This document shows positions 8,684-16,246 of a stretch of DNA of 64,000 nt, one piece after another. Under the pieces are notes generated by a model. It saw nothing but the letters and a program-made list of their open reading frames with translations. It did not search any database and was not told the DNA's origin. The stretch is taken from assembly GCA_029541985.1 (NCBI GenBank), contig CP095414.1:744001-808000 (forward strand), in the 5' to 3' direction. Every line of letters begins with the position of its first letter. Position 1 is the first letter of the stretch. This DNA comes from Bacteroidales bacterium F22. GTDB lineage: Bacteria; Bacteroidota; Bacteroidia; Bacteroidales; Bacteroidaceae. Made by a program: the position numbers and the translations under genes.

Positions 8684-9298
8684 TTAATCTTCTGACTCGA
8701 GTAGTTGATTCATACGTGTAAGGTACTTGCCGATAATATCAAATTCTATATTTACGACAGATCCTATTTTTAGCGTGTGGAAATTTGTGTGCTCATAAGT
8801 ATAGGGGATGATAGCTACTTCGAAACTATCTTTATCTGGATCACAAACCGTAAGACTAACTCCATTGACGGTGATAGAACCTTTATCAACAGCAAAATAG
8901 CCACGCTTAACCATCTCTCTATCGAAATGATAACGAAAGCGGAAATAATAACTACCTTCCGCGTCGCGTATCTCGGTACACAAAGCTGTCTGGTCGACAT
9001 GTCCTTGCACGATATGCCCATCTAGACGGCCATTCATAACCATACTTCGTTCTACGTTTACCTTATCACCTATAGCAAATAAACCAATATTAGATCTAGA
9101 GATTGTCTCATGCATTGCAGTTACTGTATAGTGGTCGTCTGTGATATCCACTACAGTAAGACAAACTCCATTATGCGAAATACTCTGGTCTATACTTAGT
9201 TCGTTTACAAAACTGCAAGTAAGGGTGATATGCATGTTTTGTTGCTCTTTTTCAACCGCAACTACGGTTGCGTATTCTTCTACAATTCCTGAAAACAT
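8684..9298 (-). CDS. ribE: Riboflavin synthase alpha chain
   Basis: 204 aa, the usual length. Cytosolic enzyme that dismutates two 6,7-dimethyl-8-ribityllumazine molecules into riboflavin and the pyrimidine precursor. The start MFSGIVEE is the canonical N-terminus; the two lumazine-binding repeats each carry the signature (SHNGVCLTVVDI near residue 41 and TVNGVSLTVCD near 142), and GRLDGHIVQGHVDQ lies near residue 90. It is transcribed alone from a good -33/-7 promoter, separate from other rib genes. I looked for an FMN riboswitch in its leader and found none; the leader is only about 30 nt. High confidence. Confidence 0.96.
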   Translation of the reverse strand: MFSGIVEEYATVVAVEKEQQNMHITLTCSFVNELSIDQSISHNGVCLTVVDITDDHYTVTAMHETISRSNIGLFAIGDKVNVERSMVMNGRLDGHIVQGHVDQTALCTEIRDAEGSYYFRFRYHFDREMVKRGYFAVDKGSITVNGVSLTVCDPDKDSFEVAIIPYTYEHTNFHTLKIGSVVNIEFDIIGKYLTRMNQLLESED

Positions 9299-9330
9299 AA
9301 TTATTTATTGTTTAATAAACTACTGAGGGG

Positions 9331-9360
9331 CAAAGATACAAATTAATCTAAAGATTCAAA
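9331..9360 (-). promoter_or_regulatory. ribE promoter (Bacteroides type)
   Basis: On the minus strand a -33 TTTG (9357-9360) and a -7 TATCTTTG (9331-9338) are separated by 18 nt, about 33 nt before the ribE start. Confidence 0.7.
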
Positions 9361-9400
9361 GGATAAAGAATGGTTATCCCATATGACCTATATTAACAAA

Positions 9401-9430
9401 AAAATGGCCCTTTTCACAAAGGGCCATTTT
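9401..9430 (-). terminator. Terminator after phoU
   Basis: Perfect 13-bp stem AAAATGGCCCTTT (9401-9413) / AAAGGGCCATTTT (9418-9430) with a 4-nt loop; T-runs flank it in both directions. It lies 116 nt past phoU and upstream of the ribE promoter, insulating the two genes. Confidence 0.85.
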
Positions 9431-9546
9431 CCATTCAATAGGTATTAGTTTTCTTAAGGTAAAAAGATTGTTTTCAGGATAACGATGCAAAGTTGCAACA
9501 TTTATTTGACATATGCAACACTAAAAGCATGTTCAATAACATAAGT

Positions 9547-10224
9547 TTAACCTTTGCTCTTAATCGAACCATGTTTTAACACTTTGGCATCGACATAGAA
9601 AACAACCTCTTCAGCTATATTTGTTATATGGTCCCCTGTCCGCTCAAGTCTACGAACGACATTAGTCAAATCTAAACAGAATTCAGCATCCTCAGGATAG
9701 TTTTTGATATGGGCAGCCATTATTTTTGTTGCTTCTTGATTAATCTCATCTACTAGATTGTCTTTTTCAAATATTTTTGATGTGAGATCTACTTTCTCCT
9801 CATTGAAAGCACATTTTGCCTTCTCCAACATATAGAGGGTAGCTTGAACCATATCAGTCATCCGCAGATTGAGATACAAGTCAGCGTCTACCGCAGGGAT
9901 GTGGTTCTTATGCACAAACTGAGCAATCGAATCAGCAAAATCACCGATGCGTTCTAGATTACTATTAATCTTAAAAACGGCAAGCACGAAACGTAAATCA
10001 ACCCCCACGGGATTATAAAGTTCTATCACCTCTTCGATATCCCGATCGATTTTCAGCTCAAAAGCATTGACTCTTCGTTCACGTTTTATTACTCGACTAG
10101 CCAATTCCCTATTGTTAGTCAACACAGCTTCGCCAGCTCTATCTAGTTGATTATAGACAAGGCTCCACATTTCATTTAGTTGCGACCGTAAAATTTCCAA
10201 CTCGGATTCAATAAACTGTATCAT
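9547..10224 (-). CDS. phoU: Phosphate transport regulator PhoU
   Basis: 225 aa, two PhoU repeats forming three-helix bundles. Each repeat carries the acidic metal-binding motif: ERRVNAFELKIDRDIEEV around residue 48 and FEKDNLVDEINQEATKI around 148; NLERIGDFADSIAQ and RLERTGDHITNIAEE are the paired ER(I/T)GD segments. PhoU couples the Pst transporter to the PhoR kinase and tempers phosphate uptake. Unlike the common arrangement, no pstSCAB genes adjoin it here: it is a single gene divergent from glnS with its own promoter and terminator. The family call is firm; the partners lie elsewhere. Confidence 0.93.
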   Translation of the reverse strand: MIQFIESELEILRSQLNEMWSLVYNQLDRAGEAVLTNNRELASRVIKRERRVNAFELKIDRDIEEVIELYNPVGVDLRFVLAVFKINSNLERIGDFADSIAQFVHKNHIPAVDADLYLNLRMTDMVQATLYMLEKAKCAFNEEKVDLTSKIFEKDNLVDEINQEATKIMAAHIKNYPEDAEFCLDLTNVVRRLERTGDHITNIAEEVVFYVDAKVLKHGSIKSKG

Positions 10225-10306
10225 TTCAAGAATTTAAGATGATTAATAATAAATCAAAAGACTAGCAATAAAGCAAATCTATCACATACCTTTATAGAGA
10301 ACAAGA

Positions 10307-10338
10307 CAAAAGTACAGAAAAGCTTACACCTTGACAAA
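10307..10338 (-). promoter_or_regulatory. phoU promoter
   Basis: Minus-strand -33 TTTG (10335-10338), 20-nt spacer, -7 TACTTTTG (10307-10314): an exact match to the Bacteroides consensus, giving a leader of about 75 nt. Confidence 0.75.
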
Positions 10339-10439
10339 AAAATGATATTAAATTTCGATGACAGTTAGCATTATGACAAAATGGAGACAGGAACCGTCTA
10401 ATATAACATATAAAAATAGGAATAAAAGTAAAAAACAAC

Positions 10440-10447
10440 TACCTTTG
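10440..10447 (+). promoter_or_regulatory. -7 element for the glnS operon
   Basis: TACCTTTG matches TAnnTTTG, 35 nt before the glnS ATG. No clear -33 TTTG is present. With the phoU promoter it makes up the 258-nt divergent spacer 10225-10482, which holds nothing else I can name. Confidence 0.6.
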
Positions 10448-10482
10448 CGGTCTAGTTTTGATTTAAGAATAACTATATCAAT

Positions 10483-12198
10483 ATGACAAACCCAATCGAC
10501 AAAGAAACAATAGAAAAGAAAAGTCTAAATTTCGTGGAACAAGCGATTGAATCAGACTTAGCCGAAGGTAAGAACAATGGTAAGGTACAGACCCGTTTTC
10601 CCCCAGAGCCAAATGGTTACCTCCATATAGGACATGCTAAAGCATTTATACTAGATTTCGGTCTAGCTAAAAAATATGGGGGCAAGTGTAATCTTCGTTT
10701 TGATGATACCAATCCGACAAAAGAAGACAATGAGTATGTTGAGGCTATCAAAAATGATATTCAATGGTTAGGCTGCGAATGGGATAACATCTATTATGCA
10801 TCTGATTATTTTCAAGACCTTTGGGATTTAGCTATTGAACTAATTAAGGGTGGTCACGCTTATATAGATGAGCAATCTGCTGAAGAAATAGCTAAACAAA
10901 AAGGAACTCCGACTACTCCAGGAGTAGAAAGTCCATATAGAAATCGTCCTATAGAAGAAAGTTTGGCTTTGTTCGAAAAGATGAATAGTGGCGAACTGGA
11001 AGAAGGAGCAATGGTCTTGCGAGCTAAAATTGACATGGCTCACAGCAACATGCACTTTCGAGACCCATTGATGTATCGAATAATCAAACATCCTCATCAT
11101 CGTACTGGTACGAAATGGAATGCTTATCCTATGTACGATTATGCACATGGACAGAGTGATTATTTAGAAGGAGTTACCCATTCAATCTGTACCTTAGAAT
11201 TCGAAGTTCATCGCCCACTGTATAACTATTTCATCAAGTTATTAGAAGGCAGTTCTTTGGCTCATCAAGAGGACTCGAGACCTAGACAGATTGAGTTTAA
11301 TAGATTAAACCTAACCTATACTGTGATGAGTAAACGAAAGTTACTCACGCTCGTCAAAGAGAATTTAGTTAATGGATGGGATGACCCTCGTATGCCTACA
11401 CTTTGTGGATATAGACGGCGTGGATATTCTCCTGAGTCTATACGCTTATTTATAGAACGTATCGGATATACAAAATACGAGGCACTTAATGATATTTCAT
11501 TACTTGAAAGTGCAGTCCGTGAAGATTTAAATAAACGAGCAACTCGAGTATCAGCAGTTCTTGACCCTATCAAATTAGTCATCACCAATTATCCAGAAGG
11601 ACAAGTAGAGATGATGGATGCGGTAAACAATCCTGAGGATGAGACAGCAGGCAGTCACGCGATTCCTTTCTCAAAGGAATTGTGGATTGAACGAAACGAT
11701 TTTATGGAAGATGCCCCTAAGAAATTCTTCCGCATGACACCTGGAAAAGAAGTGCGTCTAAAAAATGCCTATATCATTAATTGTACAGGATGCGACAAGG
11801 ATGCTAATGGTAAAGTTACTACTGTGTATGCAGAATATGATCCTCAAACAAAGAGTGGTATGCCCGAGGCTAACAGAAGAGTCAAAGGGACGCTTCATTG
11901 GTTGAGTACCGAGCATTGTCTACCAGCCGAGGTTAGACTTTACGATCGTTTATTCAAAGTAGAGAATCCTGGAGCTGAGGAAAATGCCGATTTTAGAAAC
12001 TTACTCAATCCTGATTCGTTGAAAGTATTGAAGAATTGTTATATCGAACCTTTTGCTGCTGGCTTAGAAGTAGGTAGCTATTTGCAATTCCAACGCATCG
12101 GTTATTTCACTATCGATTCAGATACTCAAAACGGAAGTTTAGTATTCAATCGTACCGTTGGACTGAGAGATTCATGGGGCAAAATCAACAAAAAATAG
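10483..12198 (+). CDS. glnS: Glutaminyl-tRNA synthetase
   Basis: 571 aa class I synthetase charging tRNA-Gln in the cytosol. The adenylate-binding HIGH motif is at 48-51 (GYLHIGHAKAF), preceded by RFPPEPNG, and the KMSKS equivalent is VMSKRKL at about 281-287. The C-terminal beta-barrels that read the anticodon follow. The TRFPPEPNGYLHIGH start and RFDDTNP segment place it with GlnRS rather than GluRS. It is first in a run glnS-dedA-wza-wzc with short spacing. High confidence. Confidence 0.97.
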   Translation: MTNPIDKETIEKKSLNFVEQAIESDLAEGKNNGKVQTRFPPEPNGYLHIGHAKAFILDFGLAKKYGGKCNLRFDDTNPTKEDNEYVEAIKNDIQWLGCEWDNIYYASDYFQDLWDLAIELIKGGHAYIDEQSAEEIAKQKGTPTTPGVESPYRNRPIEESLALFEKMNSGELEEGAMVLRAKIDMAHSNMHFRDPLMYRIIKHPHHRTGTKWNAYPMYDYAHGQSDYLEGVTHSICTLEFEVHRPLYNYFIKLLEGSSLAHQEDSRPRQIEFNRLNLTYTVMSKRKLLTLVKENLVNGWDDPRMPTLCGYRRRGYSPESIRLFIERIGYTKYEALNDISLLESAVREDLNKRATRVSAVLDPIKLVITNYPEGQVEMMDAVNNPEDETAGSHAIPFSKELWIERNDFMEDAPKKFFRMTPGKEVRLKNAYIINCTGCDKDANGKVTTVYAEYDPQTKSGMPEANRRVKGTLHWLSTEHCLPAEVRLYDRLFKVENPGAEENADFRNLLNPDSLKVLKNCYIEPFAAGLEVGSYLQFQRIGYFTIDSDTQNGSLVFNRTVGLRDSWGKINKK

Positions 12199-12213
12199 TT
12201 ATAAAGAGGGGAC

Positions 12214-12852
12214 ATGCAAGGAGTTGCTGATTTTTTACAGTGGTGCATAGATAATCTCAATTATGGGACTATCACACTTCTTATGGCCATCGAGAGCTCC
12301 TTCATCCCGTTTCCTTCTGAAATCGTCGTTGCTCCTGCAGCTTGGAAAGCTGCCACTGGTTCTGAATTAAACATATTCTTAATCGTCTTATTCTCTACCA
12401 TAGGAGCTAATATAGGTGCCTTAATTAATTATTGCTTGGCTTATTTTCTAGGGAGACCACTTGTCGTAAAATTTGCAAATAGTCGTCTGGGTAGGTTATG
12501 CTTACTTAACCAAGAAAAAGTGGAGCATGCTGAAATATATTTTGATAAACATGGAGCAATATCTACTATCATAGGAAGATTGATACCTGCTGTTAGACAG
12601 CTAATATCTATTCCTGCTGGATTGGCTAAGATGAATATCTGGAAATTTATTGCATATACCACGATTGGTGCTGGCATTTGGAATAGTGTCTTAGCTGCGA
12701 TTGGGTATAGTTTAGCAGCTGTTCCAGGAATTCAAACTCAAGAAGAGTTGGTAAGCAAAGTCTCTCAAAGCAGCCATATTATCGGATTAGTAATCTTTGT
12801 CTGTGTAGCCATAGCTTTGGTTGTTATCATATTACAAAATAGAAAAAAATGA
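12214..12852 (+). CDS. DedA-family membrane protein
   Basis: 212 aa, several hydrophobic helices. Motifs of the DedA/VTT family are visible: an acidic-proline segment SSFIPFPSEIV near residue 29 and the conserved GRLIPAVRQLISIPAG near residue 126. Members of this family are inner-membrane proteins linked to undecaprenyl-phosphate or phospholipid translocation and to envelope integrity. Its ATGA stop-start overlap with the wza-like gene suggests coupled translation, which would fit lipid-carrier recycling during polysaccharide export (inference). The exact substrate is not evident. Confidence 0.9.
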   Translation: MQGVADFLQWCIDNLNYGTITLLMAIESSFIPFPSEIVVAPAAWKAATGSELNIFLIVLFSTIGANIGALINYCLAYFLGRPLVVKFANSRLGRLCLLNQEKVEHAEIYFDKHGAISTIIGRLIPAVRQLISIPAGLAKMNIWKFIAYTTIGAGIWNSVLAAIGYSLAAVPGIQTQEELVSKVSQSSHIIGLVIFVCVAIALVVIILQNRKK

Positions 12853-13646
12853 AAAATACAAGTTACTCCTTAATAGTATCAATGATTCTTTTTATAAGTT
12901 TATTAAGTAGTTGTACGGCTTACAAAAATGTTCCTTATTTACAAAATGCCGAGTCGTTTTCTTCGACAAAAGAAGGGTCTAAACTCTACGACGCGACTAT
13001 TATGCCGAAAGATTTATTGACTATTATCGTTAATTGTGAAGATCCGCAACTCGCTGTTCCTTTCAATTTCACAGCAGCCACATCGACTTCTTTAGTGATA
13101 TCTTCATCTGTCTCTACCCCGACTATCCAAAGTTACTTGGTAGACAATGACGGAGATATTGAATTTCCTGTGTTAGGGAAATTGCATGTAGCTGGCTATA
13201 CGAAACGCGATTGTGAAGCTATGCTCAAAGGGAAACTCAAAAAATATATCGCAGAACCCTGGGTAACAGTTAGAATGGCAAACTTTAGAGTAACGGTAAT
13301 AGGAGAAGTGAATAATCCACACACCTTCACCTCATCTAACGAAAAGCTTAATATATTCGAAGCTTTAGCTATGAGTGGAGACATGACAATATATGGTACT
13401 CGTAATAATGTAAAATTAATACGTACCTCAGCTGAAGGAGAGAAAAAAATAGCGATATTAAATCTCAATGATGCGGATATTATAAATTCCCCTTACTACA
13501 ACTTACAACAAAATGATATTATCTACGTGCAACCAAATAAGACGAAAGCGCGCAATGCCGATGTCGGCACAGTGACTAGTTTATGGATTTCCATCACTGG
13601 TACACTGATTTCACTTGCTAGTTTGATTGTCAATTTCACTCGTTAA
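12849..13646 (+). CDS. Wza-like polysaccharide export lipoprotein
   Basis: 265 aa. Lipobox LLSSC, lipid Cys22, then YKNVPYLQN, the usual start of Bacteroidetes polysaccharide export proteins. A Poly_export (BexD/CtrA/VexA) domain spans about 45-130, including YLVDNDGDIEFPVLGKLHVAGYT, followed by one SLBB domain (about 145-220, VIGEVNNPHTFTSSNEKLNIFEALA). A hydrophobic segment at the C-terminus (SLWISITGTLISLASLIV) is typical of the outer-membrane helix. It forms the outer-membrane channel for exopolysaccharide or capsule and works with the Wzc-like kinase encoded 28 nt downstream. No glycosyltransferases, Wzx or Wzy are near. Confidence 0.92.
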   Translation: MKNTSYSLIVSMILFISLLSSCTAYKNVPYLQNAESFSSTKEGSKLYDATIMPKDLLTIIVNCEDPQLAVPFNFTAATSTSLVISSSVSTPTIQSYLVDNDGDIEFPVLGKLHVAGYTKRDCEAMLKGKLKKYIAEPWVTVRMANFRVTVIGEVNNPHTFTSSNEKLNIFEALAMSGDMTIYGTRNNVKLIRTSAEGEKKIAILNLNDADIINSPYYNLQQNDIIYVQPNKTKARNADVGTVTSLWISITGTLISLASLIVNFTR

Positions 13647-13674
13647 TTATCTGACTTATTTAAAGTATTATTGC

Positions 13675-16086
13675 ATGAAAGAACAAAATCTATTAGATTT
13701 AGAAAATCAAGAGAATACAGAAGAAAAAATAGACTATATCGCTATATTGAATGCTGTATTAGAAAAATGGTATTGGTATGTGCTGTCTGGAATTATTTGC
13801 CTTGCTGTAGCCGTTTTCTATCTTCTTAGCGCGACACAATATTGGGGCGTAGAATCAACTATCCTTATCAAAGATAAGACCAAAGGAGGAGGTCTGAGTG
13901 ACACAGCTATGCTTGAGAGTTTAGGTGTTATGAACAACATAAACAATATCGATAACGAAATCATCATATTGGGGAGCCGTTCGTTGATTGCTCAGACACT
14001 CATCGACACCAAACAATACGTCATATATCAACAAGATAATTTCTTTAGAGACAAAGAGATTTATCGCCAAAGTCCTGTCGTTGCTGATATGGAACCTTAT
14101 CAGTTGAAAACCCTAGGAGGTGCTATTCAACTACGCCTAGAAGAAGAAGGAAATGGCGCTTGGAATGTTACCTATCCATCTGATTCTATTGACATAGACA
14201 AGACTGCTGTTATCAGAATAGATTCACTGCCTGCTGTTGTTCACACAGTTAGAGGTCGTATTTATCTTGCCAAAAACAAGAATAAATCAGTTGATTTAGA
14301 AGGTAAAGACTTACTTATTACGATTATCTCTCCTAGCATTTATGCTAAGAGCTATCGTAATGCAGTCAATATCATGCCGGCGAGTAAAACGACATCTATA
14401 GCAAATATATCTGTAGTTACCACTCATCCACGAAAAGGAGTTGATTTCGTCAATAAATTAATTGACGAGTACAACCTAGATGCAAATAAGGATAAGAATC
14501 AGGTGGCTGTCAAAACAGAGAACTTCATTAAAGAACGACTAAACATCATCAGTAAGGAACTCAGTGAAAGTGAAGATAAACTAGAAGCGTTTAAAACAAA
14601 GAATGGAGGCATGGTTAGTTTGGGCGAAGGATTTGCTCAAACTGTTTACAGCGAAGGCAGCGATTTCCAAAAGAAAAGTATCGAGAATATGACGCAGATT
14701 AGTCTAATCGATTACTTAGAAGATTACCTTAAAGACCCTAAAAATGACAAGCAATTGGTACCGACAAATGTAGGACTACAACAATCACCATTGACTGGTG
14801 CTATCAACACCTACAACCAAGCGTTGCTGGAATATGACCGATTACTCCAAAATTCATCTAAACAAAATCCTGTCATCAAGAGACTGACCAATACCATCGA
14901 TGGACTAAAGAAGTCAATGTTCACAACCATCAATAGTGTAAGAGCAGGATTGAAGATTACTCAAAAGGACATTGATATACAATTAGATAAGTTCAATACT
15001 AAGATTAAAGAAGTACCTACTAAAGAGCATGATATGCTCGAGTTGACACGTCAACAAAGGATTAAAAATGGATTATATCTTCTTTTGTTACAAAAGATGG
15101 AACAGAATTCAATAAACATAGCAGCTCAAGCTGATAATGCAAAAACTGTTGACTCAGCTATGGCTACGTTTTATCCTGTTACTCCAAAGAAAAAGATTGT
15201 TCTTCTGATTGCCTTATTTCTTGCAGCTTTGATTCCAAGTCTAATTATTTATGTCATTCATCTATTGAAATATCAAATAGAGACTATCAAAGATATCAAT
15301 GATAATTCATCACTCCCTACCCTCGGTGATATTCCTTTAAATAAAGAATTTAAAGAGAAGATGACTGATTCCATAGCTGTATCGGAAGGGGAAAATTCAA
15401 TGATGGCGGAAGCGTTCAGAAAGATACGTACTAGCCTCTTGTTTACGTTGACTCCTCCAGATGAGAAAGTCATTATCGTGACTTCAACGACTTCAGGCGA
15501 AGGCAAAACGTTTGTTTCTTCAAACTTAGCAATATCTCTCGCACTTCAAGGCAAGAAGGTCATTGCTGTAGGTCTTGACTTAAGAAAACCGAGATTAGCT
15601 AGGTCATTTAATCATAGTGAGAATGTTGAAGGAACAAGCAAGTTCCTTATTGATCCAAGAACAGATATCGATTCTTTGATAATCCCTATTTCTAAGGTAT
15701 CTCCTAATCTAGATATCATTCCTGGAGGAACTATCCCTCCAAATCCAGCAGAATTGTTGACTCATGATTCTCTTGATAAATTGATTACAGAATTGAGAAC
15801 GCGATATGATTATATCATTCTGGATTGTGCTCCCTCAGCCTTGGTATCTGATACTCAAATCATCTCAAGAGTAGCTGATGCTACTGTATATGTGATGCGT
15901 GCAAATATAACGCCTAAGAATGATTTGAGATTTGTACAAGAGTTAGTGAACAGTAAACATTTGCCGAATATTAGTCTAGTCCTTAATGGAACTGAAATAA
16001 GACATAAACGTTACGGCTATGGCTATGGCTATGGCTATGGTTATGGTTATGGTTATGGTTATGGACACGAAGATGATAAGAAGTAG
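13675..16086 (+). CDS. Wzc-like polysaccharide co-polymerase with BY-kinase domain
   Basis: 803 aa from the ATG at 13675; the frame is open back to 13627 but those codons overlap wza and do not resemble the family. Domains: N-terminal Wzz/PCP with TM1 near 35-55, a long periplasmic region with coiled coil, TM2 near 505-525, then a cytosolic bacterial tyrosine kinase with Walker A TSGEGKT (Lys611), Walker A' AVGLDLRKPR and Walker B YIILDCAP. The C-terminus is a Gly-Tyr repeat with nine tyrosines (780 to 796) and then HEDDKK, the autophosphorylated cluster that controls oligomerisation and chain length. Works with the Wza-like protein upstream. The repeat is encoded by a hexanucleotide array that could change length by slippage. 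Confidence 0.93.
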   Translation: MKEQNLLDLENQENTEEKIDYIAILNAVLEKWYWYVLSGIICLAVAVFYLLSATQYWGVESTILIKDKTKGGGLSDTAMLESLGVMNNINNIDNEIIILGSRSLIAQTLIDTKQYVIYQQDNFFRDKEIYRQSPVVADMEPYQLKTLGGAIQLRLEEEGNGAWNVTYPSDSIDIDKTAVIRIDSLPAVVHTVRGRIYLAKNKNKSVDLEGKDLLITIISPSIYAKSYRNAVNIMPASKTTSIANISVVTTHPRKGVDFVNKLIDEYNLDANKDKNQVAVKTENFIKERLNIISKELSESEDKLEAFKTKNGGMVSLGEGFAQTVYSEGSDFQKKSIENMTQISLIDYLEDYLKDPKNDKQLVPTNVGLQQSPLTGAINTYNQALLEYDRLLQNSSKQNPVIKRLTNTIDGLKKSMFTTINSVRAGLKITQKDIDIQLDKFNTKIKEVPTKEHDMLELTRQQRIKNGLYLLLLQKMEQNSINIAAQADNAKTVDSAMATFYPVTPKKKIVLLIALFLAALIPSLIIYVIHLLKYQIETIKDINDNSSLPTLGDIPLNKEFKEKMTDSIAVSEGENSMMAEAFRKIRTSLLFTLTPPDEKVIIVTSTTSGEGKTFVSSNLAISLALQGKKVIAVGLDLRKPRLARSFNHSENVEGTSKFLIDPRTDIDSLIIPISKVSPNLDIIPGGTIPPNPAELLTHDSLDKLITELRTRYDYIILDCAPSALVSDTQIISRVADATVYVMRANITPKNDLRFVQELVNSKHLPNISLVLNGTEIRHKRYGYGYGYGYGYGYGYGYGHEDDKK
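16015..16062 (+). repeat. Eight-copy GGYTAT hexanucleotide array
   Basis: Four GGCTAT and four GGTTAT units in tandem encode the Gly-Tyr tail of the kinase. Units of 6 nt keep the frame, so gain or loss of units changes only the number of tyrosines. Confidence 0.95.
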
Positions 16087-16095
16087 TACTATTTT

Positions 16096-16141
16096 GATAG
16101 ATATTAATACTATCTTGCTATTCTATTAAAAAGATAGAATA
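16096..16141 (+). terminator. Two weak hairpins after wzc
   Basis: GATAG/CTATC (16096-16100, 16110-16114) and TATTCTAT/ATAGAATA (16119-16126, 16134-16141). Both are A+T-rich and short; they may help end the wzc transcript together with the stronger inverted repeat that follows. Confidence 0.35.
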
Positions 16142-16145
16142 ATCA

Positions 16146-16177
16146 TTTGTCAATGACTCATCGATAAACTATATTTG
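16146..16177 (+). promoter_or_regulatory. Sulfatase promoter inside an inverted repeat
   Basis: -33 TTTG (16146-16149), exactly 20 nt, -7 TATATTTG (16170-16177). The -7 box is in the left arm of the inverted repeat 16155-16211 and the start site would fall near 16183-16185, in the loop. This places the TTG at 16175 upstream of the mRNA start and supports a later start codon. Confidence 0.72.
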
Positions 16178-16211
16178 AATAATTATGTTCAATATAGTTT
16201 ATCGATGAGTC
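16155..16211. repeat. 21-bp inverted repeat overlapping the sulfatase promoter
   Basis: Arms 16155-16175 (GACTCATCGATAAACTATATT) -> written here by position and ends only: left begins GACTCATCGAT, right 16191-16211 ends ATCGATGAGTC; they pair perfectly, and after one bulged T a further GAA/TTC pairs, leaving an 8-nt loop (16180-16187). Read-through RNA from wzc would fold it; RNA from the embedded promoter would contain only the right arm. It could be an insulator or a dimeric operator. Confidence 0.85.
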
Positions 16212-16246
16212 GTTTATATATGATACCTTTTAATATTATGAGTTCC

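Noticed and set aside
9299-9400. FMN riboswitch in the ribE leader
   Set aside because: The predicted leader is about 30 nt and none of the conserved FMN-aptamer blocks are present.
16155-16211. Invertible promoter (phase-variable switch) at the inverted repeat
   Set aside because: The arms are separated by only 8-15 nt, far too short for the DNA inversion systems of Bacteroides, and no invertase gene is near.
16175-16246. TTG-started N-terminal extension of the sulfatase
   Set aside because: It would begin within the -7 promoter element and precede the signal peptide; later ATGs are better.
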